Positions 40,578 through 48,911 of a stretch of 64,000 nucleotides of DNA are shown here, piece after piece (position 1 is the stretch's first letter; each line of letters starts with the position of its first letter). The position numbers and the translations under genes are program-made. The notes under the pieces are model-generated. The model saw nothing but the letters and a program-made list of their open reading frames with translations. It was not told the DNA's origin and made no database searches. The DNA is from Mycobacterium malmoense. Its GTDB lineage: Bacteria > Actinomycetota > Actinomycetes > Mycobacteriales > Mycobacteriaceae. The DNA is taken from the NCBI RefSeq assembly GCF_019645855.1, contig NZ_CP080999.1:5208001-5272000 (forward strand), read 5' to 3'.

Positions 40578-41201
40578 GTGGCTGAATACACCCTGCCCGA
40601 CCTGGACTGGGACTACGGAGCGCTGGAACCGCACATCTCGGGTCAGATCAACGAGATCCACCACAGCAAGCACCACGCCGCCTACGTCAAGGGCGTGAAC
40701 GACGCCGTCGCCAAGCTTGAAGAGGCGCGGGCCAAGGACGACCACTCGGCGATCTTTCTGAACGAAAAGAACCTGGCCTTCCACCTGGGCGGGCACGTCA
40801 ACCACTCGATCTGGTGGAAGAACCTGTCACCGAATGGCGGCGACAAGCCCACCGGCGACCTCGCGTCCGCGATCGACGACGCGTTCGGATCGTTCGACAA
40901 ATTCCGCGCCCAGTTCAGCGCGGCCGCCAACGGCTTGCAGGGATCGGGCTGGGCGGTGCTCGGCTATGACTCGCTCGGCGACAAGCTGCTGACGTTCCAG
41001 CTCTACGACCAGCAGGCCAACGTCCCGCTCGGCATCATTCCGCTGCTGCAGGTCGACATGTGGGAACACGCTTTCTACCTGCAGTACAAGAACGTCAAGG
41101 CGGACTACGTCAAGGCGTTCTGGAATGTCGTCAACTGGCCGGACGTGGAGTCGCGGTATGCGGCCGCAACCTCTAAAACCAAGGGCCTGGTTTTCGGCTG
41201 A
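40578..41201 (+). CDS. sodA: Superoxide dismutase, Fe/Mn family
   Basis: Converts superoxide to hydrogen peroxide and oxygen; in mycobacteria it is abundant and found outside the cell although it lacks a classical signal peptide. 207 residues with metal ligands His28 (EIHHSKHH), His76 (HVNHSIWW), Asp160 and His164 (VDMWEHAFYLQY). The start is GTG with GAAAGGA upstream. The metal (Fe or Mn) cannot be settled from motifs alone. Confidence 0.97.
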   Translation: MAEYTLPDLDWDYGALEPHISGQINEIHHSKHHAAYVKGVNDAVAKLEEARAKDDHSAIFLNEKNLAFHLGGHVNHSIWWKNLSPNGGDKPTGDLASAIDDAFGSFDKFRAQFSAAANGLQGSGWAVLGYDSLGDKLLTFQLYDQQANVPLGIIPLLQVDMWEHAFYLQYKNVKADYVKAFWNVVNWPDVESRYAAATSKTKGLVFG

Positions 41202-41395
41202 CATCGTCTCGGAGGGCAGGGGGCGTCGCGCGGATCGCGCGGCGCCCTGTCGTTCGCCGGGCCTTGAATCCGGCCGCCGAAAACCACCTGTGCCAGTGGC
41301 CGTGTCGAGTTGCAAGGCGCCTAAACCGCAGGCATCCTTAATTATTCGAGCTACCAGTGTGGTTATTCGGACGGAGGCGTCACGCGGAGGTCGAG

Positions 41396-41929
41396 ATGGA
41401 AACCGGGTCAGACCGTCCTATAGGGGTTTCTCCCTTCCATTCTCGTGGCGCCCTGAAAGGGTTTGTCATCTCCGGGCGTTGGCCCGATTCGACGAAAGAG
41501 TGGGCTCAACTGCTGATGGTCGCGGTCAGGGTCGCATCGCTACCCGGATTGCTTTCCACCACAACGGTGTTCGGCGCCCGCGAGGAGTTGCCCGACGAAC
41601 CCGAGCCGGGCACCGTCGGCCTAGTGCTGGCCGAGGGCACGGTTTTCGGTGAATCAGCAATCCCGCCAGGGTATTTCGCTGATCACCAGCCGCCCGCGCT
41701 GCTGATGCTGCACCCGCCTTCGGAGACCATGCCTTCTTTGCCGGAATGCACCGGGGCGGCGTCTGGATGCGTACTGCTGCCGGGATTGCCCTATCTGGGA
41801 TTAGAGCACCGGGCGGCGTGGGTGGAAGCGGAAGCCGACGGGACCATCACGTCCATGGTGAGCCGCGTGGGCGTCGACCCGATCAGCCATCCCGACACGG
41901 CGATTCTGGCGATGCTGCTTGCCGCATAA
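41396..41929 (+). CDS. Conserved hypothetical protein (Rv3847 type)
   Basis: 177-residue soluble protein of unknown function that is very strongly conserved in mycobacteria (my recall of Rv3847 agrees nearly throughout, for example RGALKGFVISGRWPDSTKEW). No catalytic motif is visible. ATG 41396 is chosen by GCGGAGG 5 bases upstream and by the orthologue length; the frame is open a little further. The membrane-protein gene Rv3848 that follows it in M. tuberculosis is missing here. Confidence 0.85.
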   Translation: METGSDRPIGVSPFHSRGALKGFVISGRWPDSTKEWAQLLMVAVRVASLPGLLSTTTVFGAREELPDEPEPGTVGLVLAEGTVFGESAIPPGYFADHQPPALLMLHPPSETMPSLPECTGAASGCVLLPGLPYLGLEHRAAWVEAEADGTITSMVSRVGVDPISHPDTAILAMLLAA

Positions 41930-42303
41930 CGACATTCGAACACCGGCGCGTCCGGCGACGATCCCGGCCGGTCGGAAACCCTCGCCGGCGACCGGTGTGG
42001 CCCATTACCAGCGGCCACCCGAGCAGCCCGTTGTTCCCGACGTTCGGCTTGCGGAAGGTATCTTCGCGGGCCGGCAGGTGCACCCAAGGCCCGCTTCATG
42101 CGCGTATTACCGACCTAGCAGCAAAGGACACTCTGGAGGAGGCCGAGTTGCTTGCTCGTTGTGGTGTAGCTGCCTAGCACGCTCGGTGCGATCGCCTTGC
42201 AAAAGGTAAGGTCGACAGCCCGCGACGCTGGACTTAGTGATAAATTCTGCGGGTAACCTGTGAGTTTTGCCAATTTAGTGGACACCCCAGCGAACTTAGT
42301 TAG

Positions 42304-42318
42304 ACACTCGTCGAGTGT
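42304..42318. promoter_or_regulatory. Palindrome upstream of espR
   Basis: ACACTCG-T-CGAGTGT has perfect 7-bp arms, about 137 bases before the espR ATG. The whole 525-base stretch 41930-42454 has no gene I can support, but espR has a long upstream region in M. tuberculosis, so a regulator site is plausible. Confidence 0.4.
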
Positions 42319-42454
42319 GGATTTTGCGATCGTCAGCAACGCCGGTGCCGAGCGGGATCGGGTTTGCACCTGGTTGTGGAACCAAACTCTCGCTACCATG
42401 ATTAGCAAATACAGCTAACCAGTTCACTTCTACAGCCCGGTGGAGGTCATATCG

Positions 42455-42853
42455 ATGAGCACGACGTTCGCTGCCCGCCTGAACCGCTTGTTCGATACGG
42501 TGTATCCACCCGGACGCGGGCCGCACACCTCAGCGGAGGTGATCGCGGCGCTCAAGGCGGAGGGCATCACAATGTCGGCTCCCTACCTGTCGCAGCTGCG
42601 TTCGGGCAACCGCACCAACCCGTCGTCAGCGACCATGGCCGCCCTGGCAAATTTCTTCCGCATCAAGCCGGCTTTCTTCACCGACGACGAGTACTACGAA
42701 AAGCTCAACAAGGAATTGTCGTGGCTGGTCACGACGCGTGATGACGGTGTGCGCCGCATCGGGCAGCGCATCGCCGGGTTGTCCGCCCAAGCGCAACAGG
42801 ACGTCCTGGACCGGATCAACGAGCTGCGCCGCGCCGAGCACTTAGACGGCTAG
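42455..42853 (+). CDS. espR: Nucleoid-associated regulator EspR
   Basis: 132-residue DNA-binding protein that controls the espACD locus and many cell-wall genes in M. tuberculosis. The N-terminal helix-turn-helix is SAPYLSQLRSGNRTNPSSAT (about residues 41-60), followed by FFRIKPAFFTDDEYYEKLN and a C-terminal dimerisation helix (LSAQAQQDVLDRINELRRAE). The length and sequence equal the known protein. ATG 42455 follows GGTGGAGG at some distance. Confidence 0.96.
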   Translation: MSTTFAARLNRLFDTVYPPGRGPHTSAEVIAALKAEGITMSAPYLSQLRSGNRTNPSSATMAALANFFRIKPAFFTDDEYYEKLNKELSWLVTTRDDGVRRIGQRIAGLSAQAQQDVLDRINELRRAEHLDG

Positions 42854-42998
42854 CGGACGCATCGGCCCCCTGCTGGCCGTACGCCCCGACCTGAGCGGCT
42901 GCCGCCGCCCGATTCCGATTAGGGTTGGCTCACGGATCGCGCACACGCGAAAGCGATAGTCCACGAGAGCCAGCGAGATTACCGGGAGGCGGCCGGGA

Positions 42999-43655
42999 AT
43001 GGGCCTGTTCCGCAAGCGAAAGAGTCGCGCGACGCGACGCGCCGAAGCCCGTGCGATCAAGGCCCGCGCCAAACTGGAGGCCAGGCTGACCGCCAAGAAC
43101 GAGGCTCGCCGGATCAAGGGCGAGCGCCGCGGCGCCGAAAAGGCACTCAAGGCGCAGGTCAAGTCCCAGCGGGACAGCGACCGGACGGCGTTAAAAGTCG
43201 CCGAGACCGAGCTCAAGGCGGCGAGGGAGGGCAAGGTGCTGTCACCGACCCGGATCCGCCGGGTGCTGACCGTGTCTCGCCTGCTCGCCCCGGTCCTGAC
43301 GCCGCTGGTATACCGGGCGGCCATGGCCGCCCGCGCGGTGATCGACCAGCGTCGCGCGGATCGGCTGGGGGTTCCGCTGCCGCAGATCGGCCAGTTCTCC
43401 GGCCACGGCGCCCAGCTGTCGGCCCGGATTGCCGGGTCGGAAAGGTCATTGCGGGTGGTGCAGGACAAGAAACCCAAGGACGCCGAGACCACGCAGTTCG
43501 CCTCCGCCATCGCCGAGCGGCTCACCGACCTGTCGGCGGCCGTCACGGCCGCGGAGAATATGCCGGCCGCGCGGCGCCGGGCGGCCCACGCCGCGATCTC
43601 GTCGCAGCTCGACGGCATCGAGGCGGACCTGATGGCCCGGCTCGGGCTGAACTGA
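42999..43655 (+). CDS. Conserved hypothetical coiled-coil protein (Rv3850 type)
   Basis: 218 residues with a very basic, Lys/Arg/Ala-rich helical N-terminal half (about residues 1-75, coiled coil likely), then a conserved IRRVLTVSRLLAPVLTPLVYRAAMAARA segment that may associate with membranes, and a helical C-terminal part. Function unknown. It is 4 bases from the YcnI-type gene, indicating one transcript. Confidence 0.85.
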   Translation: MGLFRKRKSRATRRAEARAIKARAKLEARLTAKNEARRIKGERRGAEKALKAQVKSQRDSDRTALKVAETELKAAREGKVLSPTRIRRVLTVSRLLAPVLTPLVYRAAMAARAVIDQRRADRLGVPLPQIGQFSGHGAQLSARIAGSERSLRVVQDKKPKDAETTQFASAIAERLTDLSAAVTAAENMPAARRRAAHAAISSQLDGIEADLMARLGLN

Positions 43656-43659
43656 TCCG

Positions 43660-44337
43660 ATGTCGATCCGCGGGTGGATTTCGCGCGTCCCGATCCCGGT
43701 CACCGCGGCGGTCGCGCTTTGCCTGGGGTCGACGGCGGGCGCCCCGGTGGCATGGGCGCACGTTCATGCCGGCAGCGACAACGCCGTGCGCGGTGCCATG
43801 GCGATCGTCACCTTCCAGGTGCCCAACGAATCCAACACGGGCGCGGCGACCACCGCCCTGACCGTCACCCTTCCCGACGTGGCGGCCGCCAGCACCGAAA
43901 GCATGCCTGGATGGACGGCCAGGCTCGACCGCGACGCGGCTTCCGGCAGCTACCGCTCGGTCACCTGGACGGCCGCGCCCAACGGGGGCATCGGGGCGGA
44001 TCAATTCGCGCTGTTCCGGATCTCGGTGCAGCTGCCCGACACCGACACGGTGAGCTTCCCGGCCACGCAAACCTATGCCGACGGGGTGGTCGTGACGTGG
44101 GACCAGCCACCGCTGCCGGGCGGCGGCGAGCCGGAACATCCGGCACCCATGCTGACACTCGCCGCGGGGTCGGCGGGACCGCATCATCCTCATCCGCCGT
44201 CCGGCACGCCCGCCGACCACGCCGCCACGCCGCCACGGTCGGAATCGCCGGACAACACCGCCCGCCTGCTAGGCGGCGCGGCCCTGGCGGTGGCCGCCAT
44301 TGGCCTTTGCCTCGTGCTGATCCGCCGACGAGCATGA
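43660..44337 (+). CDS. YcnI/DUF1775 copper-binding-type protein
   Basis: 225-residue exported protein: signal peptide ending in VAWA, so the mature chain would start HVHAGSDNA with an N-terminal His, the hallmark of the copper brace in YcnI. The DUF1775 domain (AIVTFQVPNESNTGAATTAL, PGWTARLDRD, YADGVVVTWDQP) is followed by a His/Pro-rich linker and a C-terminal membrane helix. It is coupled to the CopC-type gene by ATGA, a common YcnI partner, so copper delivery or resistance is likely. Confidence 0.88.
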   Translation: MSIRGWISRVPIPVTAAVALCLGSTAGAPVAWAHVHAGSDNAVRGAMAIVTFQVPNESNTGAATTALTVTLPDVAAASTESMPGWTARLDRDAASGSYRSVTWTAAPNGGIGADQFALFRISVQLPDTDTVSFPATQTYADGVVVTWDQPPLPGGGEPEHPAPMLTLAAGSAGPHHPHPPSGTPADHAATPPRSESPDNTARLLGGAALAVAAIGLCLVLIRRRA

Positions 44338-44846
44338 GACGCCTGGCGATTATCGCGTGGCCGGCCCTGTTGCTGGCCGCCATGGTGTTGACCGCAACCC
44401 TGAACGCACAATCGGCGTTCGCGCACGCCGCGCGCGTATCGACCGAACCCGCGGACAATGCGGTTCTCACCGCCGGTCCCGACCGGGTGAGCGCGACCTT
44501 CAACGAGCGATTGCAGACCACGTTCGCGGCCATGACGGTCGTCGGACCCGACGGCAACGTGTGGTCCACCGGGGAGCCGACGGTCCAGGGCGCGGTCGTC
44601 GGCATCGGCCTGCGGCCGCTCGGACCGGCCGGCATCTACACGGTCAACTACCGGGTGACGTCGGCGGACGGCCACGTGGTGTCGGGGTCCTGGTCGTTTC
44701 GGCTGACGGTGCCCGGCGCCGGCACACCCGGACCCGCCACCGTCGGCACCGACGCCGGCGGCGAGCCGCCGGTCTGGCCGTTTGTGGTGGTAACGGTGGC
44801 GCTGGTGGCCGCCGGCGGCTTGTGGGCGGTGCGGCACAGGCCGTGA
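44334..44846 (+). CDS. CopC-domain copper-binding protein
   Basis: 170 residues: signal peptide ending in SAFA, mature N terminus HAARVSTEPADNAVL, CopC domain with TFNERLQTTFAAMTV and the second copper His in SADGHVVSGSWSFRL, then a C-terminal membrane helix (about residues 147-163). The mature N-terminal His and the DGHxxxG His are the copper ligands of CopC. It pairs with the YcnI-type gene. Confidence 0.9.
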   Translation: MRRLAIIAWPALLLAAMVLTATLNAQSAFAHAARVSTEPADNAVLTAGPDRVSATFNERLQTTFAAMTVVGPDGNVWSTGEPTVQGAVVGIGLRPLGPAGIYTVNYRVTSADGHVVSGSWSFRLTVPGAGTPGPATVGTDAGGEPPVWPFVVVTVALVAAGGLWAVRHRP

Positions 44847-44940
44847 CCGGCCCCGGTCGCCGAGCCGCCGCCACCCGTCCTGGCATGATGGAATCCAAGT
44901 AACTACGGCGCGCGAGAGCAAGCTGCAAAGGAGCGGCCGC

Positions 44941-45384
44941 ATGGCAGACCCGCAGGAACAACCCAACAGCGAACCCGACGGCGCATCGGCCCAGCCGGAA
45001 AACCGGCCCGAAAACCCGCCGGAAAAGAAGCCCCCCGCCAAGGCGGTCAAGAAGACCGCAAAAGCACCCGCCAAAAAAGCAGCCGCGAAAAAGGCGCCGG
45101 CCAAGAAAGCGCCCGCCAAGAAAGCGCCCGCCAAGAAGGTGCCGGCCGAAAAGCCGGCCGGGCAGCCCCTCGGCGTGCAGCAGCGGATCGAAACCAACGG
45201 CGAACTCGCTGCTGCGGCCAAAGATGCCGCGGCACAAGCCAAGTCGACCGTCGACGGAGCCAACAACCCGGTCTCCCCCGGTGTTGTGGCGTCGGCGTCG
45301 GGCCAATCGCCGGTGCCGTTGATCGTTGCCCTGACCCTCAGCCTGTTGGCCATCCTGTTGATCCGGCAGCTGCGGCGCCGCTGA
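44941..45384 (+). CDS. hns: Membrane-anchored nucleoid protein, Rv3852 (hns) type
   Basis: 147-residue protein: acidic N terminus, then a Lys/Ala/Pro DNA-binding tail-like region of AKKAP repeats (about residues 30-72), a neutral linker and a C-terminal membrane helix (PVPLIVALTLSLLAILLI) with a basic end. M. tuberculosis Rv3852 has the same design and binds DNA while located at the membrane. The name hns reflects annotation and not homology to enterobacterial H-NS. The ATG follows AAAGGAGCG. Confidence 0.88.
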   Translation: MADPQEQPNSEPDGASAQPENRPENPPEKKPPAKAVKKTAKAPAKKAAAKKAPAKKAPAKKAPAKKVPAEKPAGQPLGVQQRIETNGELAAAAKDAAAQAKSTVDGANNPVSPGVVASASGQSPVPLIVALTLSLLAILLIRQLRRR

Positions 45385-45392
45385 ACTCCCAA

Positions 45393-45866
45393 GTGACCGT
45401 GTCGTTTCGGCCCACCGCTGACCTCGTCGATGCCATAGGGCCCGAGGTACGCAGCTGCGATCTCCAATTCCGCCAGTTCGGCGGCCGCTTCGAATTCGCC
45501 GGTCCGATCAGCACCGTGCGCTGCTTCGAGGACAACGCGCTGCTGAAATCCGTGCTTTCGGGGCCGGGGGCGGGCGGGGTGCTGGTGATCGACGGCGCCG
45601 GCTCCTTGCACACCGCGCTGGTCGGGGACGTCATCGCCGAACTGGCCCGCTCCAACGGCTGGGCTGGGCTGGTCATCAACGGGGCGGTGCGCGACGCCGC
45701 CGCGCTGCGTGGCATCGACATCGGCATCAAGGCGCTGGGCACCAATCCGCGTAAGAGCGCCAAGACCGGGGCGGGAGCGCGCGACATCGAGGTCGCCCTG
45801 GGCGGGGTGACGTTCGTGCCCGGCGAGATCGCCTACAGCGACGACGATGGCATCGTCGTCGTCTAG
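45393..45866 (+). CDS. rraA: RraA family protein (formerly menG)
   Basis: 157-residue RraA-like protein: FRPTADLVDAIGPEV, VLVIDGAGSLHTALVGD and LVINGAVRDAAALRGID are the family core. E. coli RraA inhibits RNase E; related proteins are class II aldolases, so the activity here is not certain. It was earlier misnamed menG. GTG start 8 bases after the hns stop. The ethA 3' relic begins 3 bases after its stop. Confidence 0.93.
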   Translation: MTVSFRPTADLVDAIGPEVRSCDLQFRQFGGRFEFAGPISTVRCFEDNALLKSVLSGPGAGGVLVIDGAGSLHTALVGDVIAELARSNGWAGLVINGAVRDAAALRGIDIGIKALGTNPRKSAKTGAGARDIEVALGGVTFVPGEIAYSDDDGIVVV

Positions 45867-45869
45867 CCT

Positions 45870-45923
45870 TTAAACACGCACCGCGGCAGGCTTTTTGGCG
45901 AATCGCAGGCCCTCGCCGCGCCG
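45870..45923 (-). pseudogene. Relic of the ethA 3' end
   Basis: On the minus strand this reads RRGEGLRFAKKPAAVRV followed by a stop, matching the C terminus of the intact EthA at 48912 (RRGKIDDEGLRFAKKTAAVAV) with an exact in-frame deletion of 12 bases (the KIDD codons). The DNA is alignable on both sides of the gap. It sits beside rraA, where M. tuberculosis carries its only ethA. Confidence 0.75.
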
Positions 45924-47266
45924 TTCTGTTTGATGACACCAAACGCGGTATTCGACGGACAGACCAGGCAAGAGGTCTCAGATCCCGCAATCGCTTAAGT
46001 CCCCGACACCGGGTTCGCATTCACTGCGGCCCCACCCACGGCAGATTGATCGTGCACGAGGTCGATCATGTCCTCGGTGGCGTCGGTGAGGCGGATGGCG
46101 ACCATGCTGACCTGCGGAGATGATGCTCGTGCGCTCAGGGCAACTCTGGCGGTCACGCGGGCGAGCTGTTGAAAGTACCGGGAAAGAACCTTGGGCCCGT
46201 GGCATTTTCGGGAGGCTTTAGGGGATCGCTTCAGTCATGTGCGGCTCCGCAATCACCGTGGAGCCGCAAAGGTACTGGTAGCTGTGCCGTATATGTGCTG
46301 TGGCAAACCGTTGCCGCCACTACGGTAGTTCAATATGAAATTATCTACCGGTAGCGCACAGATCCGCGTTCACCCCCGCACTCAAGATAACTATCACCGC
46401 GACAATACAACTGTTCGCCAGGGCATAAAGAACGCTCTCATGTTTGCTAATAGATAGCGCTTCACCGCCGACACCGACGCGGCCAGACGGTGCTCGTCGC
46501 CGAGGCGCTGCGATCTGTCGCGGCAAGCAGCGCACGATGACCTCGCGATGCACCTCGATCTCCGGCCAACTGATCTGCGCAGCCGGGTAGCGACCAGCGA
46601 CGAAACCCCATCCCGAACCCACTGGGCCCATCGCTGCGCTGAGTTGGCCGACCCATTTGGTGATAATCCCGCCGCGGCCGCCTAGGTGCTCACTGTTTTA
46701 CGGTGCACCCAAGGTAGGTGGTGGGTGTGGTGTGCCCGGCATGTCTCGGGCGAGCGTTTCTGACGAGTCGCCGGGCGTGATCGGTATTGGCTTGTGCCAG
46801 AAGCGAACACGGGCGCGATCCGCTCTGGCGTGCGCTCCCTCGTCGATTGTCTCTGGCTCCGCCGACGGTTATCTCCCTCGGGCCGTCGCGGTACGGACAA
46901 GCCGCACGAATGTTTTAGCCGCCAGCTCGCGTCAGCATGCCGTGGTGCTGCCGGGTGAAATCCACCGGCAATCAATGCGGGCGGTCCTGAGGGCGACGTC
47001 GTGCAACGAGATCCTCCAATCATGGCGCTGTCGACACCCGACAGCCACGCTCCGTCGCGTTACTCCAATGCTGCCAATGAATGATTGTGATGGCGCCATC
47101 TATTTAGCACCAATTCAGATAATATTTTTTCACGCACTTAGGGTAGGTTTTTGCTGCTCATGCATATCACCACGGTTAATTGTTTATTTTGTTGCCACGA
47201 TTCGCTCAACATAATTTCCCGATACGTTTAATGCGTCGTTATTCAGAACGTACGAAGGAGATGGTC
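45924..47266. other. Noncoding, AT-richer insertion stretch
   Basis: No gene can be supported between the ethA relic and the gjpA-type gene. A minus-strand frame open from 46234 to 45995 without a start codon encodes QVSMVAIRLTDATEDMIDLV, weakly similar to the N-terminal part of the GjpA-type protein (QVSVSDIQLTDASSGMVDLF), possibly a decayed gene. Base composition drops visibly around 47040-47260 (for example AATATTTTTTCA), unlike the backbone. Confidence 0.5.
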
Positions 47267-48655
47267 GTGGATCTCGCAGCCCGCCCCCACATCACCGCTG
47301 GAGTCGCCCTGGCCAGCGCCGCCGTCCTCGCCGCCGGCCCGATGGCCCAGCACCTGCCCGACCTTCATGTAGCCCAACACCTACGCCAGGTGAGCGTGTC
47401 CGACATTCAGCTCACCGACGCCAGCAGCGGCATGGTCGACTTATTCGCCGGCGTCGAAAACGAACTAGCCTCTCTCGCCAGTGGAGCAAGCGCGGCCGCT
47501 GTGCCCGCGCTCCCCGCCCCACCCACCGGACTGCCTCTCCCCATCCAGACGTGGGTTAACGCTTTCGCGACCGCGGGCACCAACCTGCAGACGATTCTCG
47601 GCAACTGGAGCACGCTTCCGGCACCAGTCCTTCAGCAGGTCGTTGCCAACTGGCTCGACTACACAGGAATCTATCTCGGGAGCTACCTGAACACCGGAAC
47701 CAAGTTTATTACGGCTTACGCGGGAAACAGCTCCACTGATTTTTTTCCAGAACTTCAGACAGCATTCTCCAATATCGTGTCCGGGAACATAGCTACCGCG
47801 ACGACCCATATAGCGTTTGCATTTTATGGCGATCCCTTTAACGCCCTCTCCAATTTGGAGAATATTCCGCCGATTCTCGGAAACATGACGACAAATTTGA
47901 ATGGCGCCACCGAGTATCTGACGAATGGAGCAATAAGAACTCTTGGCGAGTTCGCGCTTAGTGCACCGCAACAATGGTTCGGCAAGGCCGGCCTCGGAAA
48001 CGCTCTTCAGCTTGTGTACAATTCGTGGACAGCCGGGAATCCATTGGGGACGCTGACCACCTTGGCCAACATTCCCGGCGCAGTCGCCAACACCATAATC
48101 AATGGGATACCGCCAGCGTATACGGCCGACGGTTTCCTCAGCGTCAGCCCTAACTTTGCCGGCGGTCTGCTTGAAGACCTGGCGATTTTTATGCCCAGGC
48201 AGCTGGCCCCGGCTATCGTCGCTCCTGGCGCGGTCAACATCTCGGAAGGCGGCACCCTTGGGGATGCGTTCCAGATGCTGTCGAGCACCCTGTCGCAGGA
48301 CTTCACTTCGTTGTTGGCCGCCGCGGGGAGTGCCCAGCAAACACTGCCCGCCGTGGTGCAGAGCTTGTTCGATACCGTGTTGGCTTACTTCAATAGCTCG
48401 CTGGGTGCAGGTGGCGCCGCGGCATTCGCTCCGTCGGTTGCGGCCAGTACTTGGTCGGCCGAGCTGCCCGGCCTGTCGGCCGATGTGCTCAAGGCGTTCA
48501 ACCCGGCGGCGGTCACCAATCTCGTGGGTTCGCTCGGCCCGTCGATGGCCGCGCATCTCGCGGCTTCGCTCGGCCCGTCGATGTTGGGCAACCTCGGCGG
48601 AGCGTTGGCAGGCCAGATCGGATCTTGGATCGCTGCGCTGCTCAGGCTGCTCTGA
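47267..48655 (+). CDS. GjpA-type mycobacterial outer-membrane porin family protein
   Basis: 462 residues. The start VDLAARPHITAGVALASAAV includes a signal-like hydrophobic segment, and SVSDIQLTDASSGMVDLF follows, both as in the GjpA family of mycobacteria (recalled). The remainder is a hydrophobic, Asn/Thr/Leu-rich domain related to the C-terminal part of some PE proteins. Near the C terminus LGPSM repeats (SLGPSMAAHLAASLGPSML). GTG 47267 is chosen by AAGGAG 6 bases upstream. Porin function is a family annotation and not proven. It has no counterpart between rraA and ethA of M. tuberculosis. Confidence 0.82.
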   Translation: MDLAARPHITAGVALASAAVLAAGPMAQHLPDLHVAQHLRQVSVSDIQLTDASSGMVDLFAGVENELASLASGASAAAVPALPAPPTGLPLPIQTWVNAFATAGTNLQTILGNWSTLPAPVLQQVVANWLDYTGIYLGSYLNTGTKFITAYAGNSSTDFFPELQTAFSNIVSGNIATATTHIAFAFYGDPFNALSNLENIPPILGNMTTNLNGATEYLTNGAIRTLGEFALSAPQQWFGKAGLGNALQLVYNSWTAGNPLGTLTTLANIPGAVANTIINGIPPAYTADGFLSVSPNFAGGLLEDLAIFMPRQLAPAIVAPGAVNISEGGTLGDAFQMLSSTLSQDFTSLLAAAGSAQQTLPAVVQSLFDTVLAYFNSSLGAGGAAAFAPSVAASTWSAELPGLSADVLKAFNPAAVTNLVGSLGPSMAAHLAASLGPSMLGNLGGALAGQIGSWIAALLRLL

Positions 48656-48697
48656 GTCCGCTAACGGTCGCCGATGCGAGCCGGTGACCGCCAACGG

Positions 48698-48729
48698 CGA
48701 TGGGCCCCTTCGCAAGAAGGGGTCCATCG
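48698..48729 (+). terminator. Terminator hairpin after the gjpA-type gene
   Basis: CGATGGGCCCCTTC (48698-48711) and GAAGGGGTCCATCG (48716-48729) pair at 13 of 14 positions around a GCAA tetraloop, followed by TTATTGATGT. It lies 43 bases after the stop. The remaining bases to the ethA stop hold nothing recognisable. Confidence 0.8.
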
Positions 48730-48911
48730 TTATTGATGTGCTTCCCAACTGGGCGTGCGTCGATCCGGTACTCCGAGACCACTGCCGGCTTGGATGGCAG
48801 TCGGCTAAGTTTTCTCCATGACGCCGACTGCCCGGCCGCGCGGGATGTGGTCACGGCTCCGTGGATACCAGTAAAGAACCTTCTGGACAGCAGTGCATCC
48901 AGTGCAACGCC

